From Escallonia rubra (lineage: Eukaryota > Streptophyta > Magnoliopsida > Escalloniales > Escalloniaceae): a stretch of 64,000 bases of DNA. Position 1 is the stretch's first letter. Each line of letters begins with the position of its first letter. Under the pieces are notes generated by a model. The model was given only the letters and a program-made list of their open reading frames with translations, was not told the origin of the DNA and made no database searches. Position numbers and translations under genes: made by a program. Below, one piece after another: positions 34,891 to 44,980 of the stretch. Location: the NCBI GenBank assembly GCA_033065855.1, contig JAVXUO010002106.1, positions 333,712-397,711 on the forward strand. Direction: 5' to 3'.

Positions 34891-37182
34891 CTAACACTCT
34901 TCCTCGTCATCGTCCTCCTCGACCACACTGCCAGGTTCGATACCTAGCACTTTATAATGATTTCTCTTGTCATGGTCAGTCATCTTATTACACAACGCAC
35001 ACTTTCGCAATTTTTTTTGACCCGTTGCTTCTTCAATCGGATTCTTCATACGTATTGCTCGTTTTCGCCCTTTTGTTTGAGAAATAATTGGATCAAAAAT
35101 GTCGTCCTCCTCACCTTGCATGCTAGTGCTGTCAATGACTGGCTGTGAAGCTTGATTGAATCTACCGACTGGAGTCGTCTGAGGGTCCCGGCTTTCTGGT
35201 AATGCCATCCTAAACTGTGCATGCTTAGCCTTATCCCGTGCGGCTGCTTCAACTTGATACATGTACCCATCAAATGTTGACGCTGCATCCATTGATAAAC
35301 CGTGCATGATGTTACAAAGGTGATTATATCGCAGCGTCTCAGATTGCTCGAAATCGACTGAAACATTGGGCACGTAAGGAATGTGACCGTGGACTCTATT
35401 GGCTTCCTTCGTCCACCGATCCAAGATATACTCTGGAGGGATTTCACGAGCATTCTTGGCGCTAAAATACCTCGAAGCGTGTCGACATAGTATACCTTCA
35501 TGCTCAAACAGTTGACAGTTGCAATTAACAAACCCGGTGTCCATACAAACTGCTACGGTAAAATGTCTTCTGTTCCTCGGAGCCGACGAAGAGCACGGAT
35601 TCGCGAAATTCGTCACATTTGTCAAAGCATAAACCTTGAGCTCCCTGGTGGAATACTTGTGCATCTTTGCCATGCTATATTGATTCGACTTTAGTAGTTC
35701 ATCCTGAAACTGTCTAAACATTTCCTTGGTATAGACTTGAGCCGCATGAGCCTCCAAAGGTGAAAAAACTAATATTTGTCTTTCTCTGTAAACTGTAGCC
35801 GCGTCGGCTTCTCTCTCAAGGTGAAATTGCCTGTCAAGGGCTTTCTGCATCTCTAGTACGAAATCTCTTAAACTTGAAGAAGAGCGTACGTACCCATCAA
35901 AGAATGAATTCATACCTTCGCTTCTCGAGGTCGTAGTCATTCCGACTGCAAAAAACTTTTTTGTGTAGGCACCGATCCACTGTGTCCTGATCTCATACAA
36001 CGCTTGCAGCCATTCATGACTGTGCAAATAGTAGTCATCCATTAACTTGGCCCACCTCTCCTCGAACACGTCTACCGTCAACGATTTCTTCACACATGTA
36101 TTAAAGTTACTTTTTAATGTCGGATGGTTTGCATATATATTGTGAAGCCGTTCGGGATATTTGTTGCTTATGTGCCATGTGCACAGGCCATGGTGAGTAT
36201 CTGGAAGGACCTTAGCAATTGCATTTTTCATTGCCAGATCTTGGTCGGTGATGATGGTCTTTGGAGGAATATGATACATTGCTTCAAGCCACGTTTCAAA
36301 TAACCATGTAAATGACTCCTCCGTCTCATCCCTAAGCAGGGCAAAGCCAAACAAGATTGACTGATAGTGGTGGTTCACCCCGGTGAACGGCGCAAAAGGC
36401 ATAGAGTACTTATTTGTGCGGTATGTGGTGTCAAACGTCACAACATCGCCAAAATTTTGGTAAGCAGCTCTAGAACGGGCATCCGACCAAAATATATTAG
36501 TAATGCGGTTCTCGTCATCAAGTTGGAGACTATAGAAAAATCCAGAATTCTCACTCTGAAGGCGCCTGAAGATATCAAGTGTAGCTTGAGAATCACTCCT
36601 ACAGGAAGACTCTCTCCTCTGAGCACGAATTTTATTTTGGAGGTCAACTTCGTTGAAGCTCAACTTGTCAACCCCCCCCCCCCAGCTTGAGAAAACCCCC
36701 ATCATTTTAGAAGGTTGAACTTTAGCCTCGGCTGTTGTAAATATCAGTTCTCTGTGTGCCGCGCTTATTTCTCGGTGCTGATGAATTTGACCAATCTTAC
36801 TAGGGGTCATCAACTGATGGTTATGGCTCAACTCCACTCCCGTCACAACCCAATGGTTTTCATTTTTCCGGTGTACTGCATACACATGGGCCTTGCAGCC
36901 GGTACCCGGAAATGTGTCCCGTCTTCTTTGTCTTGATGGCCCTTCGTCACTGATCCGAACAACCGGGGGTACATGCGGGGCTCCTCTATGACACTCAAAT
37001 AGTCTTCCACAAATTTGATCTGTATTGACCCGTTTTCTAGTCGTCTTAATTCTAATACCGAAACCTATCGTTTTTGAATATGCTCTATAGTATGCTTCAA
37101 CTTCGTCCAGTGTTTGATAAACTTGACCCAAGTAAGGTGGATCAGAATCTTCACAAAAAATATTTCCTCCAGTTGCATCCAT
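34891..37182 (-). CDS. FAR1/FHY3-type MULE transposase
   Basis: A single uninterrupted frame of 763 residues. The N-terminal FAR1 DNA-binding zinc finger uses Cys58, Cys64, Cys96, His120 and His122. The MULE transposase domain follows, with Asp251 (VVTFDTTYRTNKY), Asp313 (TIITDQDLAM), CTWHISNKYP at 334-343 and Glu374 or Glu375 (FEERW) as the likely acidic triad. A SWIM zinc finger lies at Cys554, Cys556, Cys566 and His568. A C-terminal CALCNKMTDHDKRNH and an acidic tail (EEDDDEEE) close the protein. The enzyme cuts and rejoins the element ends. The host light-signalling factors FHY3 and FAR1 derive from such transposases. Placement inside TIRs with a target duplication argues for a transposon gene rather than a domesticated one. 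All visible key residues are present. Confidence 0.93.
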   Translation of the reverse strand: MDATGGNIFCEDSDPPYLGQVYQTLDEVEAYYRAYSKTIGFGIRIKTTRKRVNTDQICGRLFECHRGAPHVPPVVRISDEGPSRQRRRDTFPGTGCKAHVYAVHRKNENHWVVTGVELSHNHQLMTPSKIGQIHQHREISAAHRELIFTTAEAKVQPSKMMGVFSSWGGGVDKLSFNEVDLQNKIRAQRRESSCRSDSQATLDIFRRLQSENSGFFYSLQLDDENRITNIFWSDARSRAAYQNFGDVVTFDTTYRTNKYSMPFAPFTGVNHHYQSILFGFALLRDETEESFTWLFETWLEAMYHIPPKTIITDQDLAMKNAIAKVLPDTHHGLCTWHISNKYPERLHNIYANHPTLKSNFNTCVKKSLTVDVFEERWAKLMDDYYLHSHEWLQALYEIRTQWIGAYTKKFFAVGMTTTSRSEGMNSFFDGYVRSSSSLRDFVLEMQKALDRQFHLEREADAATVYRERQILVFSPLEAHAAQVYTKEMFRQFQDELLKSNQYSMAKMHKYSTRELKVYALTNVTNFANPCSSSAPRNRRHFTVAVCMDTGFVNCNCQLFEHEGILCRHASRYFSAKNAREIPPEYILDRWTKEANRVHGHIPYVPNVSVDFEQSETLRYNHLCNIMHGLSMDAASTFDGYMYQVEAAARDKAKHAQFRMALPESRDPQTTPVGRFNQASQPVIDSTSMQGEEDDIFDPIISQTKGRKRAIRMKNPIEEATGQKKLRKCALCNKMTDHDKRNHYKVLGIEPGSVVEEDDDEEEC

Positions 37183-37289
37183 ATTTATACTGAAATCTAA
37201 AAAATAAAAATTATATCATTCTCAACAAGTCATAGAATTAAATAAAATATGTATAAAAATTATTTCCTGCAGTTGTGTGGAAACTTTTG

Positions 37290-39281
37290 ACAGGAAAATT
37301 ACCAAAATACCCCCGATGAGCGGCAAATAACCGAAATGCCCCCGGGGGTTCATTATCACCCACTCCGAACCCCAAATCAGCTTCAAAACAGCCTTTCAGG
37401 TGTTTTACTTAGGTTTCTGGACAAAAAAAGTCGTTTGAAAAACTTAACATTGTAGAATTACCAAAACACCCCTATCGGGGTGGCAAATTACCGAAATGCC
37501 CCCTGGCATCGGAAAATCTCAAAAGTGCTTTGAAATGCTATTTTAAGCTTCCTGAATTCATTCTTGATCTAAAAAGTATTTTTCGGGATTTTTCGCCCTA
37601 AAATCCCGAACCGGTGTCTGGATCGAGCGCTTAAAAGCCTGTTCGGCCAAAAAATAGCTAACGACATCGGAATGGCGCAAATTCCGGGGAAACGGAACTT
37701 CCCAACATCCTAGGGTTCTCATAAAAGTTTCGCGCGAAATCGCGCTAGCTTGATATTTTAAATTACATTGCAAAGTTACAAGTTTCCCCGTATCAGTTGA
37801 CCCCTTTCCAGCCTAAGGAAACATCTCAGAACAACTTTAAAATAAATTTTCAGGTGTCTTACACCCATTCCCGAACTAAAGGCCATTCGGAAAATTTTGA
37901 CAGGAAAATTACCGAAATGCCCCCGATGGGCGGTAAATTACCGAAACGCCCCCGGGGGTTCAATAGCATGCTATATTATCGCGCAACTTTTTCATGCTAT
38001 ATTTTGGCGCAATTTCAGGTGTTTGACTTAACTTTTTGGAAATTATAGTCGTTGTAGACTTAACAGTGTAGAATTAGCAAAATACCTATATCGAGGTGGC
38101 AAATTACCGAAATGCCCCATGACATCGAAAAATCTCAAAAGTTCTTTGAAATGCTATTTTAAGCTTCATGAATTTATTCTTGATCTAAAAATTATTTTAC
38201 AAAAGTTTCGCCCAAAAATTCTGAATCGGTGTCCGGATCGAGCGCTTAAAAGTCCATTTGGCCAAAAAAATAGCTAACGACATCGGAATGGCGCAAATTC
38301 TGGGAAAACGGAACTTCCCAACATCCTAGGGTTCTCATAAAAGTTTCGCACGAAATCGCGCTAGTTTGATATTTTAAATTACATTGCGAAGTTACAAAGT
38401 TCCCCGTATCAGTTGACCCCTTTCTAGTGCAGGAAAAAATCTGAAATATTTCCCTGATATACATCCTTTAAAAATAACTAGGGTCTCTTTTTTGTACTTT
38501 GGCAAAATCTAGCTCTAGCTATTTTTTATAAATTCGTGAAAAATCCAAATTTTGACGCCCTAAAAAAATGACTATTTTTTGACTTCGAATGAATATTCGT
38601 CAATAAACGGTAGTTCAATACCTAATTTCAAACTCTCAAGAAGCACGAAGTTTAGACTATGGTAAGGCCAATTTAAGCTAAACACAATTAAAACAAATCA
38701 TTGCTAAGAACAATTCGAAATGAACATTCAATTATAAGAAAATTCAAAATACTTACTTGTTTTAACTTGATATATTGCTCAAAAAAAATCCACCGATCTT
38801 CTAGCGTAATTTTTTTTGTAAGTGAGATATGAAGTGTGTGTTGGTAAAGATGATGGGGAGTGGAAGAAAGGGTTGGGGGAGAAAGGCTTATAAAGAGGAA
38901 AAATGAGGGAGAGAGACGAAAGAAAGCAGAGAAAGGTCGGGGAACCGTGCACGTGGCAGGGGGGCCACAAAATGGGGGGGTGGGGGACCGCAACAATGTT
39001 GCGAATTTGGAGGGGGGGACCGCAATAAGGCTTTGCGGTTTGGGGAGGGGGGACCGGAGGGGTGGCCACGTGGCAGGCAGGAAGGGGGAGTGGGGGACTG
39101 CCCACCACGTGACAGGCAGGGAAGGGGGAGTGGGGAACCGTCGCATGCCACATGGTAGGCAGGAATGGGGGCAGGTAAAGGACGGGTGGGTGGGTGGGTG
39201 TAAAAAAAAACAAATCATACAAACCGCACATAGGGGGTGCGGTCCGGTGGATATTATCCACCGATATATCCTAATCGGGGC

Positions 39282-39283
<2 letters not shown>
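37290..39283 (-). repeat. MULE right arm: TIR plus sub-terminal repeats
   Basis: This is the inverted counterpart of the left arm. Two copies of the sub-terminal block lie at about 37480-37760 and 38100-38370. Repeated GAAATGCCCCC-type stretches and a CCACGTGGCA box near 39068 are present. It ends in GGTGCGGTCC, GGTGGATATTATCCACC and CGGGGCCC. Confidence 0.8.

Positions 39284-39337
<54 letters not shown>
39284..39337. repeat. (TA)n microsatellite
   Basis: A pure TA run of about 54 bp lies between two transposons. It doubles as the target site of both, and (TA)n resumes at about 40964-40982 on the far side of the second element. Confidence 0.9.
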
Positions 39338-39339
<2 letters not shown>

Positions 39340-39664
39340 AGTTGATCCGTTGAGAGCGCTAGCAAACTGGGTTAGGTTGCTAGCTCGATTTGGCCGCTAC
39401 ACAATGTAGCGGACTATTTTTTGACAATAATACCCTCCAATTTACAAAGAGTCCGCCAGCTACATTATGTAGCGGACAAGTTTTCAGACATTTTTTCTCT
39501 TTATGTAATTAATGTTCAGACAGAAATGACAGAGTCCGTTGCGTCCGCTACATAATGTAGCGGACGAGTAGCACCATTTTTTTCTCAATCTGTCATTAAT
39601 TTTTCTGACATCTCTCTTTCTCTTTCTCATCAATTTCTGATTGTTTCTTATGTCTCTTTCTCTC

Positions 39665-39960
39665 TCACCCAACTCAGCTTCCGCAACTCGAGCTGCTTGA
39701 ACCGGCGCCAGAGACGGGCCGCCGGGCCGGCGTCACCGTGTAGCACAGCGCGATTCCGACGTCATCGACTCGCGTTCCATTCCTCCATTCGCCGGAGAGC
39801 ACCGACCACGCTGCGAAGCTGAACGGAAAAAAGAAATTCAGTAGAAGAGGAGTCAAATAGACGGAGGACCGAATTCCCGGGGGATCGAGTCTGAAAATTC
39901 AGGCGAGAAAATCGGAGGGATCGGATCCGGCGTCATCGTGGTGAGAAGGGGAGTTGAAAA
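39665..39960 (-). pseudogene. GC-rich captured segment, unidentified
   Basis: A sharply GC-rich stretch inside the TIR element reads on the - strand as an open frame with LNFFFPFSFAAWSVLSG, then SGAGSSSSSCG. Composition and codon use are unlike the arms, so it was probably captured from a host gene's 5' region. I do not recognise the source. Confidence 0.35.
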
Positions 39961-40144
39961 AGAGGGGGGCGGGGGTGCGAGCGGGATCAAATAGTGTGTG
40001 GTGATGGGAATGAGCGGTGGGAATCGAAGGAGATTTGATTCGTGTATGCATAGATACAGCTTTATAGTGGAATTTTTGAGATTTGATTCAGGATGCACTC
40101 CCATAGTGGAACCGTTTGTCATTTGTTTCATGTGCTTGTAATGT

Positions 40145-40500
40145 TTTGGTGCTAATGGATGAGTCCTTGCAGCTGCTTCCTGCTATGGAAACCCTTGATC
40201 TAAGTAGGAACAAGTTTGCATAGGAGATCTAAATCAAGAAGTTAATGACGATTCCCTAGAATCAGATGAGGAAAGTGATCCTGTAGATGGATACCCTTTT
40301 GAAGATTTAGTAGAACCCAACCAAAACTCGAATACAGATAAAGGTTTAGCATCAAATAAGGCTAGAGAATCTGCTTTGGGCTTCTCTCCAAATAATATTG
40401 CTCCTACATCAGAAAACATTGGAAGCATAGTTCCTGCCACTTTTGTATCAGTGCCTAGCAGTTCTCCTTCTCCTTCGACCTCTCCAGAAATTATGGGCAC
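40145..40500 (+). pseudogene. Captured host-gene fragments (LRR repeat and Ser-rich segment)
   Basis: At 40145-40220 the frame reads VLVLMDESLQLLPAMETLDL followed by SRNKFA, a leucine-rich repeat of the SDS22-like type found in plant proteins annotated as outer-arm dynein light-chain-like. From about 40223 another frame reads DSLESDEESDPVDGYPFEDL and then an SSSPSPSTSP stretch up to the right arm. The two are in different frames and look like exons or exon parts brought together without their introns. The fusion is probably not a working gene. Confidence 0.55.
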
Positions 40501-40963
40501 AAACATAGCAAAGAGAGAAAGAAGAAAAAAGGAGAGAGGAGGGAGAAAACAGAAAAGTTGTGAGAAAAGAGAAAAGAGAGAGGAAGGAGAGAGAAAGAGA
40601 CAAAAGAAACAGTCAGAAATTGATGAGATAGAGAGATGTCAGAAAAATTAATGACAGATTGAGAAAAAAATGGTGCTACTCGTCCGCTACATAATGTAGC
40701 AGACATAACAGACTCTGTCATTTTTGTCATAACATTAATGACAGAAAGAGAAAAAAGCTCGTCCGCTACGTAATGTAGCAGACAGACTCTTTTTAAGTTG
40801 GAGGGTATTATTGTCAAAAAAAATAGTCCGCTACATAATGTAGCGGACGGACTTAAAAAAAATGAAAAAAAAAGATCTGGACTGTCCACAGATCGCGCGT
40901 AGACGGCCAGATCGTGCTAGCAACTTAAACCAGTTTGCTAGCGTTCTAAACGGATCAGCTACC

Positions 40964-42036
40964 ATATATATATATATATATAACTTCACCCCTCTCTTGT
41001 CATTTTATCTTCCCTGTTAGAGAGACTCCATTGTAGATTGAAATCGCCAACGGATGACCTGTTCATTTATCTTATAATTCCTTTTTTAGAACATTCCACC
41101 GTAATGCTCTCTTTGGGTTTGCTCTTTTTTTTTTTTTACTTTCTGCATTTTTTTTCAACTGAGGGTATTGTGCATTTTTTTTTTCTTCTGTTCATGCATC
41201 TCTAGTTTTCCATATTTTAAACTTTTTCTTCTCTGCATTTCCTTCTCCCTTAACGACTCTGCAACTATAGAGTGGTTGTGCGATTGGCGATGGATAAACT
41301 TCTAGACTCGGGGGTCGTGGGTGGATGGATGGAGGCCTAGTGGCGATTCATGAGCCACGGCTGTCGTGGGTGGGCTGATCGATTTAGGCCGGAGATGGGT
41401 GGTCGATTGGTGGCCCTTGGCGTGTGACCAGGTGTGCGGTCGGTGAATCGCCGCGGCGGCGTGTTTGGGCCTGGTGGCGGGAATCGACCGACGGCGGCCG
41501 TTGGTGGGCTGAGCGATGGAGGCCGGAAATGGGACTCGACCGAGTGGCTGCCCACCAATAACACCATCAGGTACTGCACCCTTTTTCTCCCTGTGAAAAA
41601 CTCATGTTTCCGTTTCTGGAAACAGTTGCTTATTTGCGTCTGTTTTTACAGGTAAAATGCAAAGCGCAGGCACTGGCGCCGCACCACTAATAATGAAAAC
41701 GAACTTATTCTATGATTTGTGGAAATAGTTGCTTATTTGCGTCTGTAACATTTTTATGCGTGTACCATATTTTGTTGTATGAATGGATGCGTGCCACGTG
41801 TTTGTGAAAAGTGCTAAACGGCTTGAGCATTGTATATCCACGTTAAAACAATGATATTGGTATATAGCTTACTTCATATGTTCTTCCCCTGTTAGTTGTG
41901 CGTGGTTTCTGGGATATCTTCACTGGCAGTGTGATGCTAATGAATGGGACTTGAGTCCATGGACGGCATGTGAAGGCTTTATGATTTGGCTGCTGGTTGG
42001 TGATTAAACATAATGTCTGCTTTGATCTTTATGCAG
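40964..42036. other. Unassigned sequence upstream of the L13 pseudogene
   Basis: No gene is recognised. T-rich tracts occur at 41080-41230 and a G-rich, CG-rich stretch at 41280-41560 (GGCGGGAATCGACCGACGG). It might be the remains of the L13 gene's 5' region, but I could not find its first exon. Confidence 0.35.
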
Positions 42037-42860
42037 AAAGCACTTGTCGGGTTAAGGCGCATCAATTTGGAAAGTTTACGGTGAAGAATATCTGAGGCTG
42101 AAGGACAAATTGTACTGTACTTTATTGCATGATATCTTCCGATAGGTTATTGACTTAAATCCTGTTGACAATCCAGCTAATTAGAGTTAAATTAAATACA
42201 GTCTTTGTTTATGTAATGGTTTTCTCTATTTTCCAAGGCATGAAGTGAATATAACAGTTCCTTACTTTTTCTTTAGGTCCTAGGGAGGTTTGCATCACAA
42301 ATATCTACTGTTGTTCAAGGCAAAGATTAGCCTGAATAGGCACCTAATCGCAATGTTGGGGATATGTGCATTGTGCTTAATGCTAAGGATGTATGTCTCA
42401 CAGGGAGGAAACTTACTGGCAGGTTTTATGTTGGCATACTGGGCAAGTATTTTCGTCTTCAGATTGCATTTTTGTTGATCGAACTAGTTGATGTTTTGTT
42501 GGAAAACCACATGAACTCAATTATTTTGTTGTTTTAGTTTCCTGTAGCTTGATCTTTTATGCTATAGTAAACGAAATAGGGATAGACTATAATTTCAATC
42601 ATGCAGTTGTCATGTGCGCTGATGTTAGTCACTTACCTATAAGAGACTTATCTCACTTCCTGAGAAGTCTCTTGCCCATGTTGGACTATATCTCTTTTGT
42701 AGGTATATCGACCACCTAAAGGACAGGAGTCTTAAAGACCAGATGGCTAAGGATCCCACATAAGTCATTCCCAAAGCTGTCCTTCGGATGCTTCTGAGAA
42801 ATAAACCGCATGATGTTTGTGCCATGATAAATTGTTATGCATCTGTTAAATCTTTTGAGA
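42037..42860 (+). pseudogene. Mitochondrial ribosomal protein L13 pseudogene
   Basis: Three exon-like blocks are still bounded by AG and GT. Block 42037-42111 reads KALVGLRRINLESLR. Block 42277-42446 reads VLGRFASQISTVVQGKD and then GDMCIVLNAKDVCLTGRKLT. Block 42703-42860 reads YIDHLKDRSLKDQMAKDP, then VIPKAVLRML and RNK. These match plant uL13m, a protein of the mitochondrial large ribosomal subunit. Stops occur after ESLR, after QGKD and nearby, and after AKDP, and the rest of the protein is missing. Because introns are kept, this is a duplicated gene that decayed, not a processed copy. The working gene must be elsewhere. Confidence 0.85.
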
Positions 42861-44840
42861 CTTCCCTTGGTTCATGAATGAATTGACATGTAAACGTTAC
42901 TAAGGATTAGTTAACAACATGTTTATATGTGCAAGAATATTTGTGCTTACTTATATGAAAGTGTTTATGTTTGATATGATGTTATATCTATCTTTTGAAC
43001 TTTCATCGAATCTTGCATAAGTAGGTTATTTTACAAGTTATACAGTAAATGAGTCATAGATGCGACGCGTATGCAAAGTTGTTAAATTAAAATTTGTTAA
43101 AAATCAAGCATAATATATAAGTGTTTTAAAATATGAAAACCAAATATGTCCTTAAAGTAGTTATCTGATATTTCATATTATTATATCAAATAAAGTTAAT
43201 GTTATCATAACTGAATTGTTACACTATCAGATTCCTAATTCACATCTCTATTTATTTATTTTCCTTTATTTATTATCGTAAAGTATATTATATTTAATAT
43301 TATTATATCAAATAAAGTTAATGTTATCATAACTGAATTGTTACACTATCAGATTCCTAATTCACATCTCTATTTATTTATTTTCCCTTATTTATTATCG
43401 TAAAGTATATTATCCATATAATTGTGATTTTATTTGTGATAAATGAGAGAAGGGGTGGATATAGAAAAATATAGTTATACTGCTGTGACAAAAAAAGAAC
43501 TAGATTCAAAGTCATGTGATGACTTCAATAAGTTCGTTTTCATTATTACCGGTAAAATTTAATCTCCAATGAATATTATTTTCTCAGTTCTAGATATCGC
43601 TCTTTAGTTAATGTTTATGATAGATACTATCACATGATCAGTAATATTGTTATTTCTTCGTTCACTTATATTTGAAATCTAAAGACTTTTTTCTTAAGAT
43701 ATTACAAAATCTATGGAATCATTTGTTACGTTACATAAATAGTTAGTAATTTTTTTTTTATAAAAAAATCATAGTCGTCACACATAATGCATGTGCAATT
43801 ATAAAAAATATATGTTAATCTGAAGGATAATAATATCAAGAAAATATGCAATGAATTATGAGTTTACCATGAGCATGGGGACCGAGAGGGAAAGAGTACA
43901 CACCTTTTTTAATGTTACACAAATATTTACTTATTTGACGGCACACCTGACGAGTAAATATCGCGTAGAAAGTGATCAGGAGTTATATAATAACAGAATC
44001 GCACATGCGTGCGCACACGGCAGCTCTTAGATATATACGCATACATAAAACATAGATGTTGTTTGCTTGCTATTACTATTAAGCCTTGAAGGTTGTATTA
44101 ACTAAGACAGGGCTGCGCAGGTCCAGAGGAAGTCGGCGACTTAGTGGCTTACAGACGAAGAAGATTACAAAGTATACGACGGTGGCGATGGTGGTACGAT
44201 CACAATAAGATCCGCATCAGCTACGATGATGGGAATTGATTCAGGCTTTAATGTAGAACAACTCCATCATCAATGATGACGAGATTTCTTTGGGGCGTCA
44301 TTGGGATGACTACAGCCACGACAATGGCGATGGTGGTCGCTCTCTGGAGATGGCAATGTAGTGATTTCCTGGAGAAAATGGTGACGGCAGCCATCTGCAG
44401 TAGCAGGGGCTGTTCAATGTGGACAACCTCGATGCGTTAAACCAGACTTTTGATGGGCAAAGCTTGGCAGTGATAAGAGAGATCTATGAGTGACTCCGGC
44501 ACTTAGTCATATGAGAATCGAAAAGTCGATGTCCGAAACATGGCCGTGATTATAACCAACGAATGATTACGACAACAGCAAAAGGGTAAATTTATCTCAT
44601 AGGTCGACGATGTCACGTTACCTATGAAGAAGGTAAGTGATTTCTGTACATTTACATCTGAAAAATACATGACAATTATATGCATTAATATATGTGCAGA
44701 TGCAATAAGAATTTGGGGGCTATAGCCTATGGCATATAGTAAGCTATAATTGAACATCTTGACTATGATTATTGACATGAAAATCCGGTCGATGAGTATA
44801 CTTGACTTTAACAGAAATGTCGAGAGATTTGGGAAAGAAC
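42861..44840. other. AT-rich intergenic stretch
   Basis: No gene is seen. It holds a 122-bp tandem duplication (separate entry) and, at 44100-44470, a GGCGATGGTGG-rich stretch with no frame I recognise. Confidence 0.4.
43172..43414. repeat. 122-bp tandem duplication
   Basis: Two nearly identical copies start at about 43175 and 43297, both containing ATATTATTATATCAAATAAA and GATTCCTAATTCACATCTC. The few differences suggest a recent event. Confidence 0.9.
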
Positions 44841-44980
44841 TTGCCACACTAATGTCATATTGTAAAACGATCAATATTCAATTTAAGAGCTGTAGGCACA
44901 CACTTTTTGTGAATTGGAATGCTTTTCTCTTTGCTCAATCTCTTCGTAGGAGAGAGTGATAAAGGGACTGTTGTCTCTAA

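Larger units (their letters stand above)
28482..39283. mobile_element. Autonomous-looking Mutator-like element (MULE), 10.8 kb
   Basis: The ends are inverted (GGCCCGATCAG at left; GGCCCCGATTAGG at right when reversed). Both carry GGTGGATAATATCCA about 20 bases in, then GGACCGCACCCC. The flanks ATATATACA (28473-28481) and ATATATATA (39284-39292) form a 9-bp duplication with one mismatch. Inside are a FAR1-type transposase gene (-) and a PMD-protease gene (+), convergent, with a tandem-repeat spacer between them. Each gene starts next to its own long repeated arm, which probably supplies its promoter. The transposase frame is uninterrupted, so the element may have been active recently. It lies directly upstream of HSFA8. 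Confidence 0.88.
39338..40963. mobile_element. Pack-MULE-like TIR element (1.6 kb)
   Basis: Inverted ends GGAGTTGATCCGTTGAGAG and (reversed) GGTAGCTGATCCGTTTAGA continue into GCTAGCAAACTGG and extend roughly 330 bp inward. Both arms carry several palindromes of the form GTCCGCTACAT / ATGTAGCGGAC. There is no transposase. The inside carries pieces that read like host-gene exons. The flanks are (TA)n, so an exact target duplication cannot be read. Confidence 0.8.
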
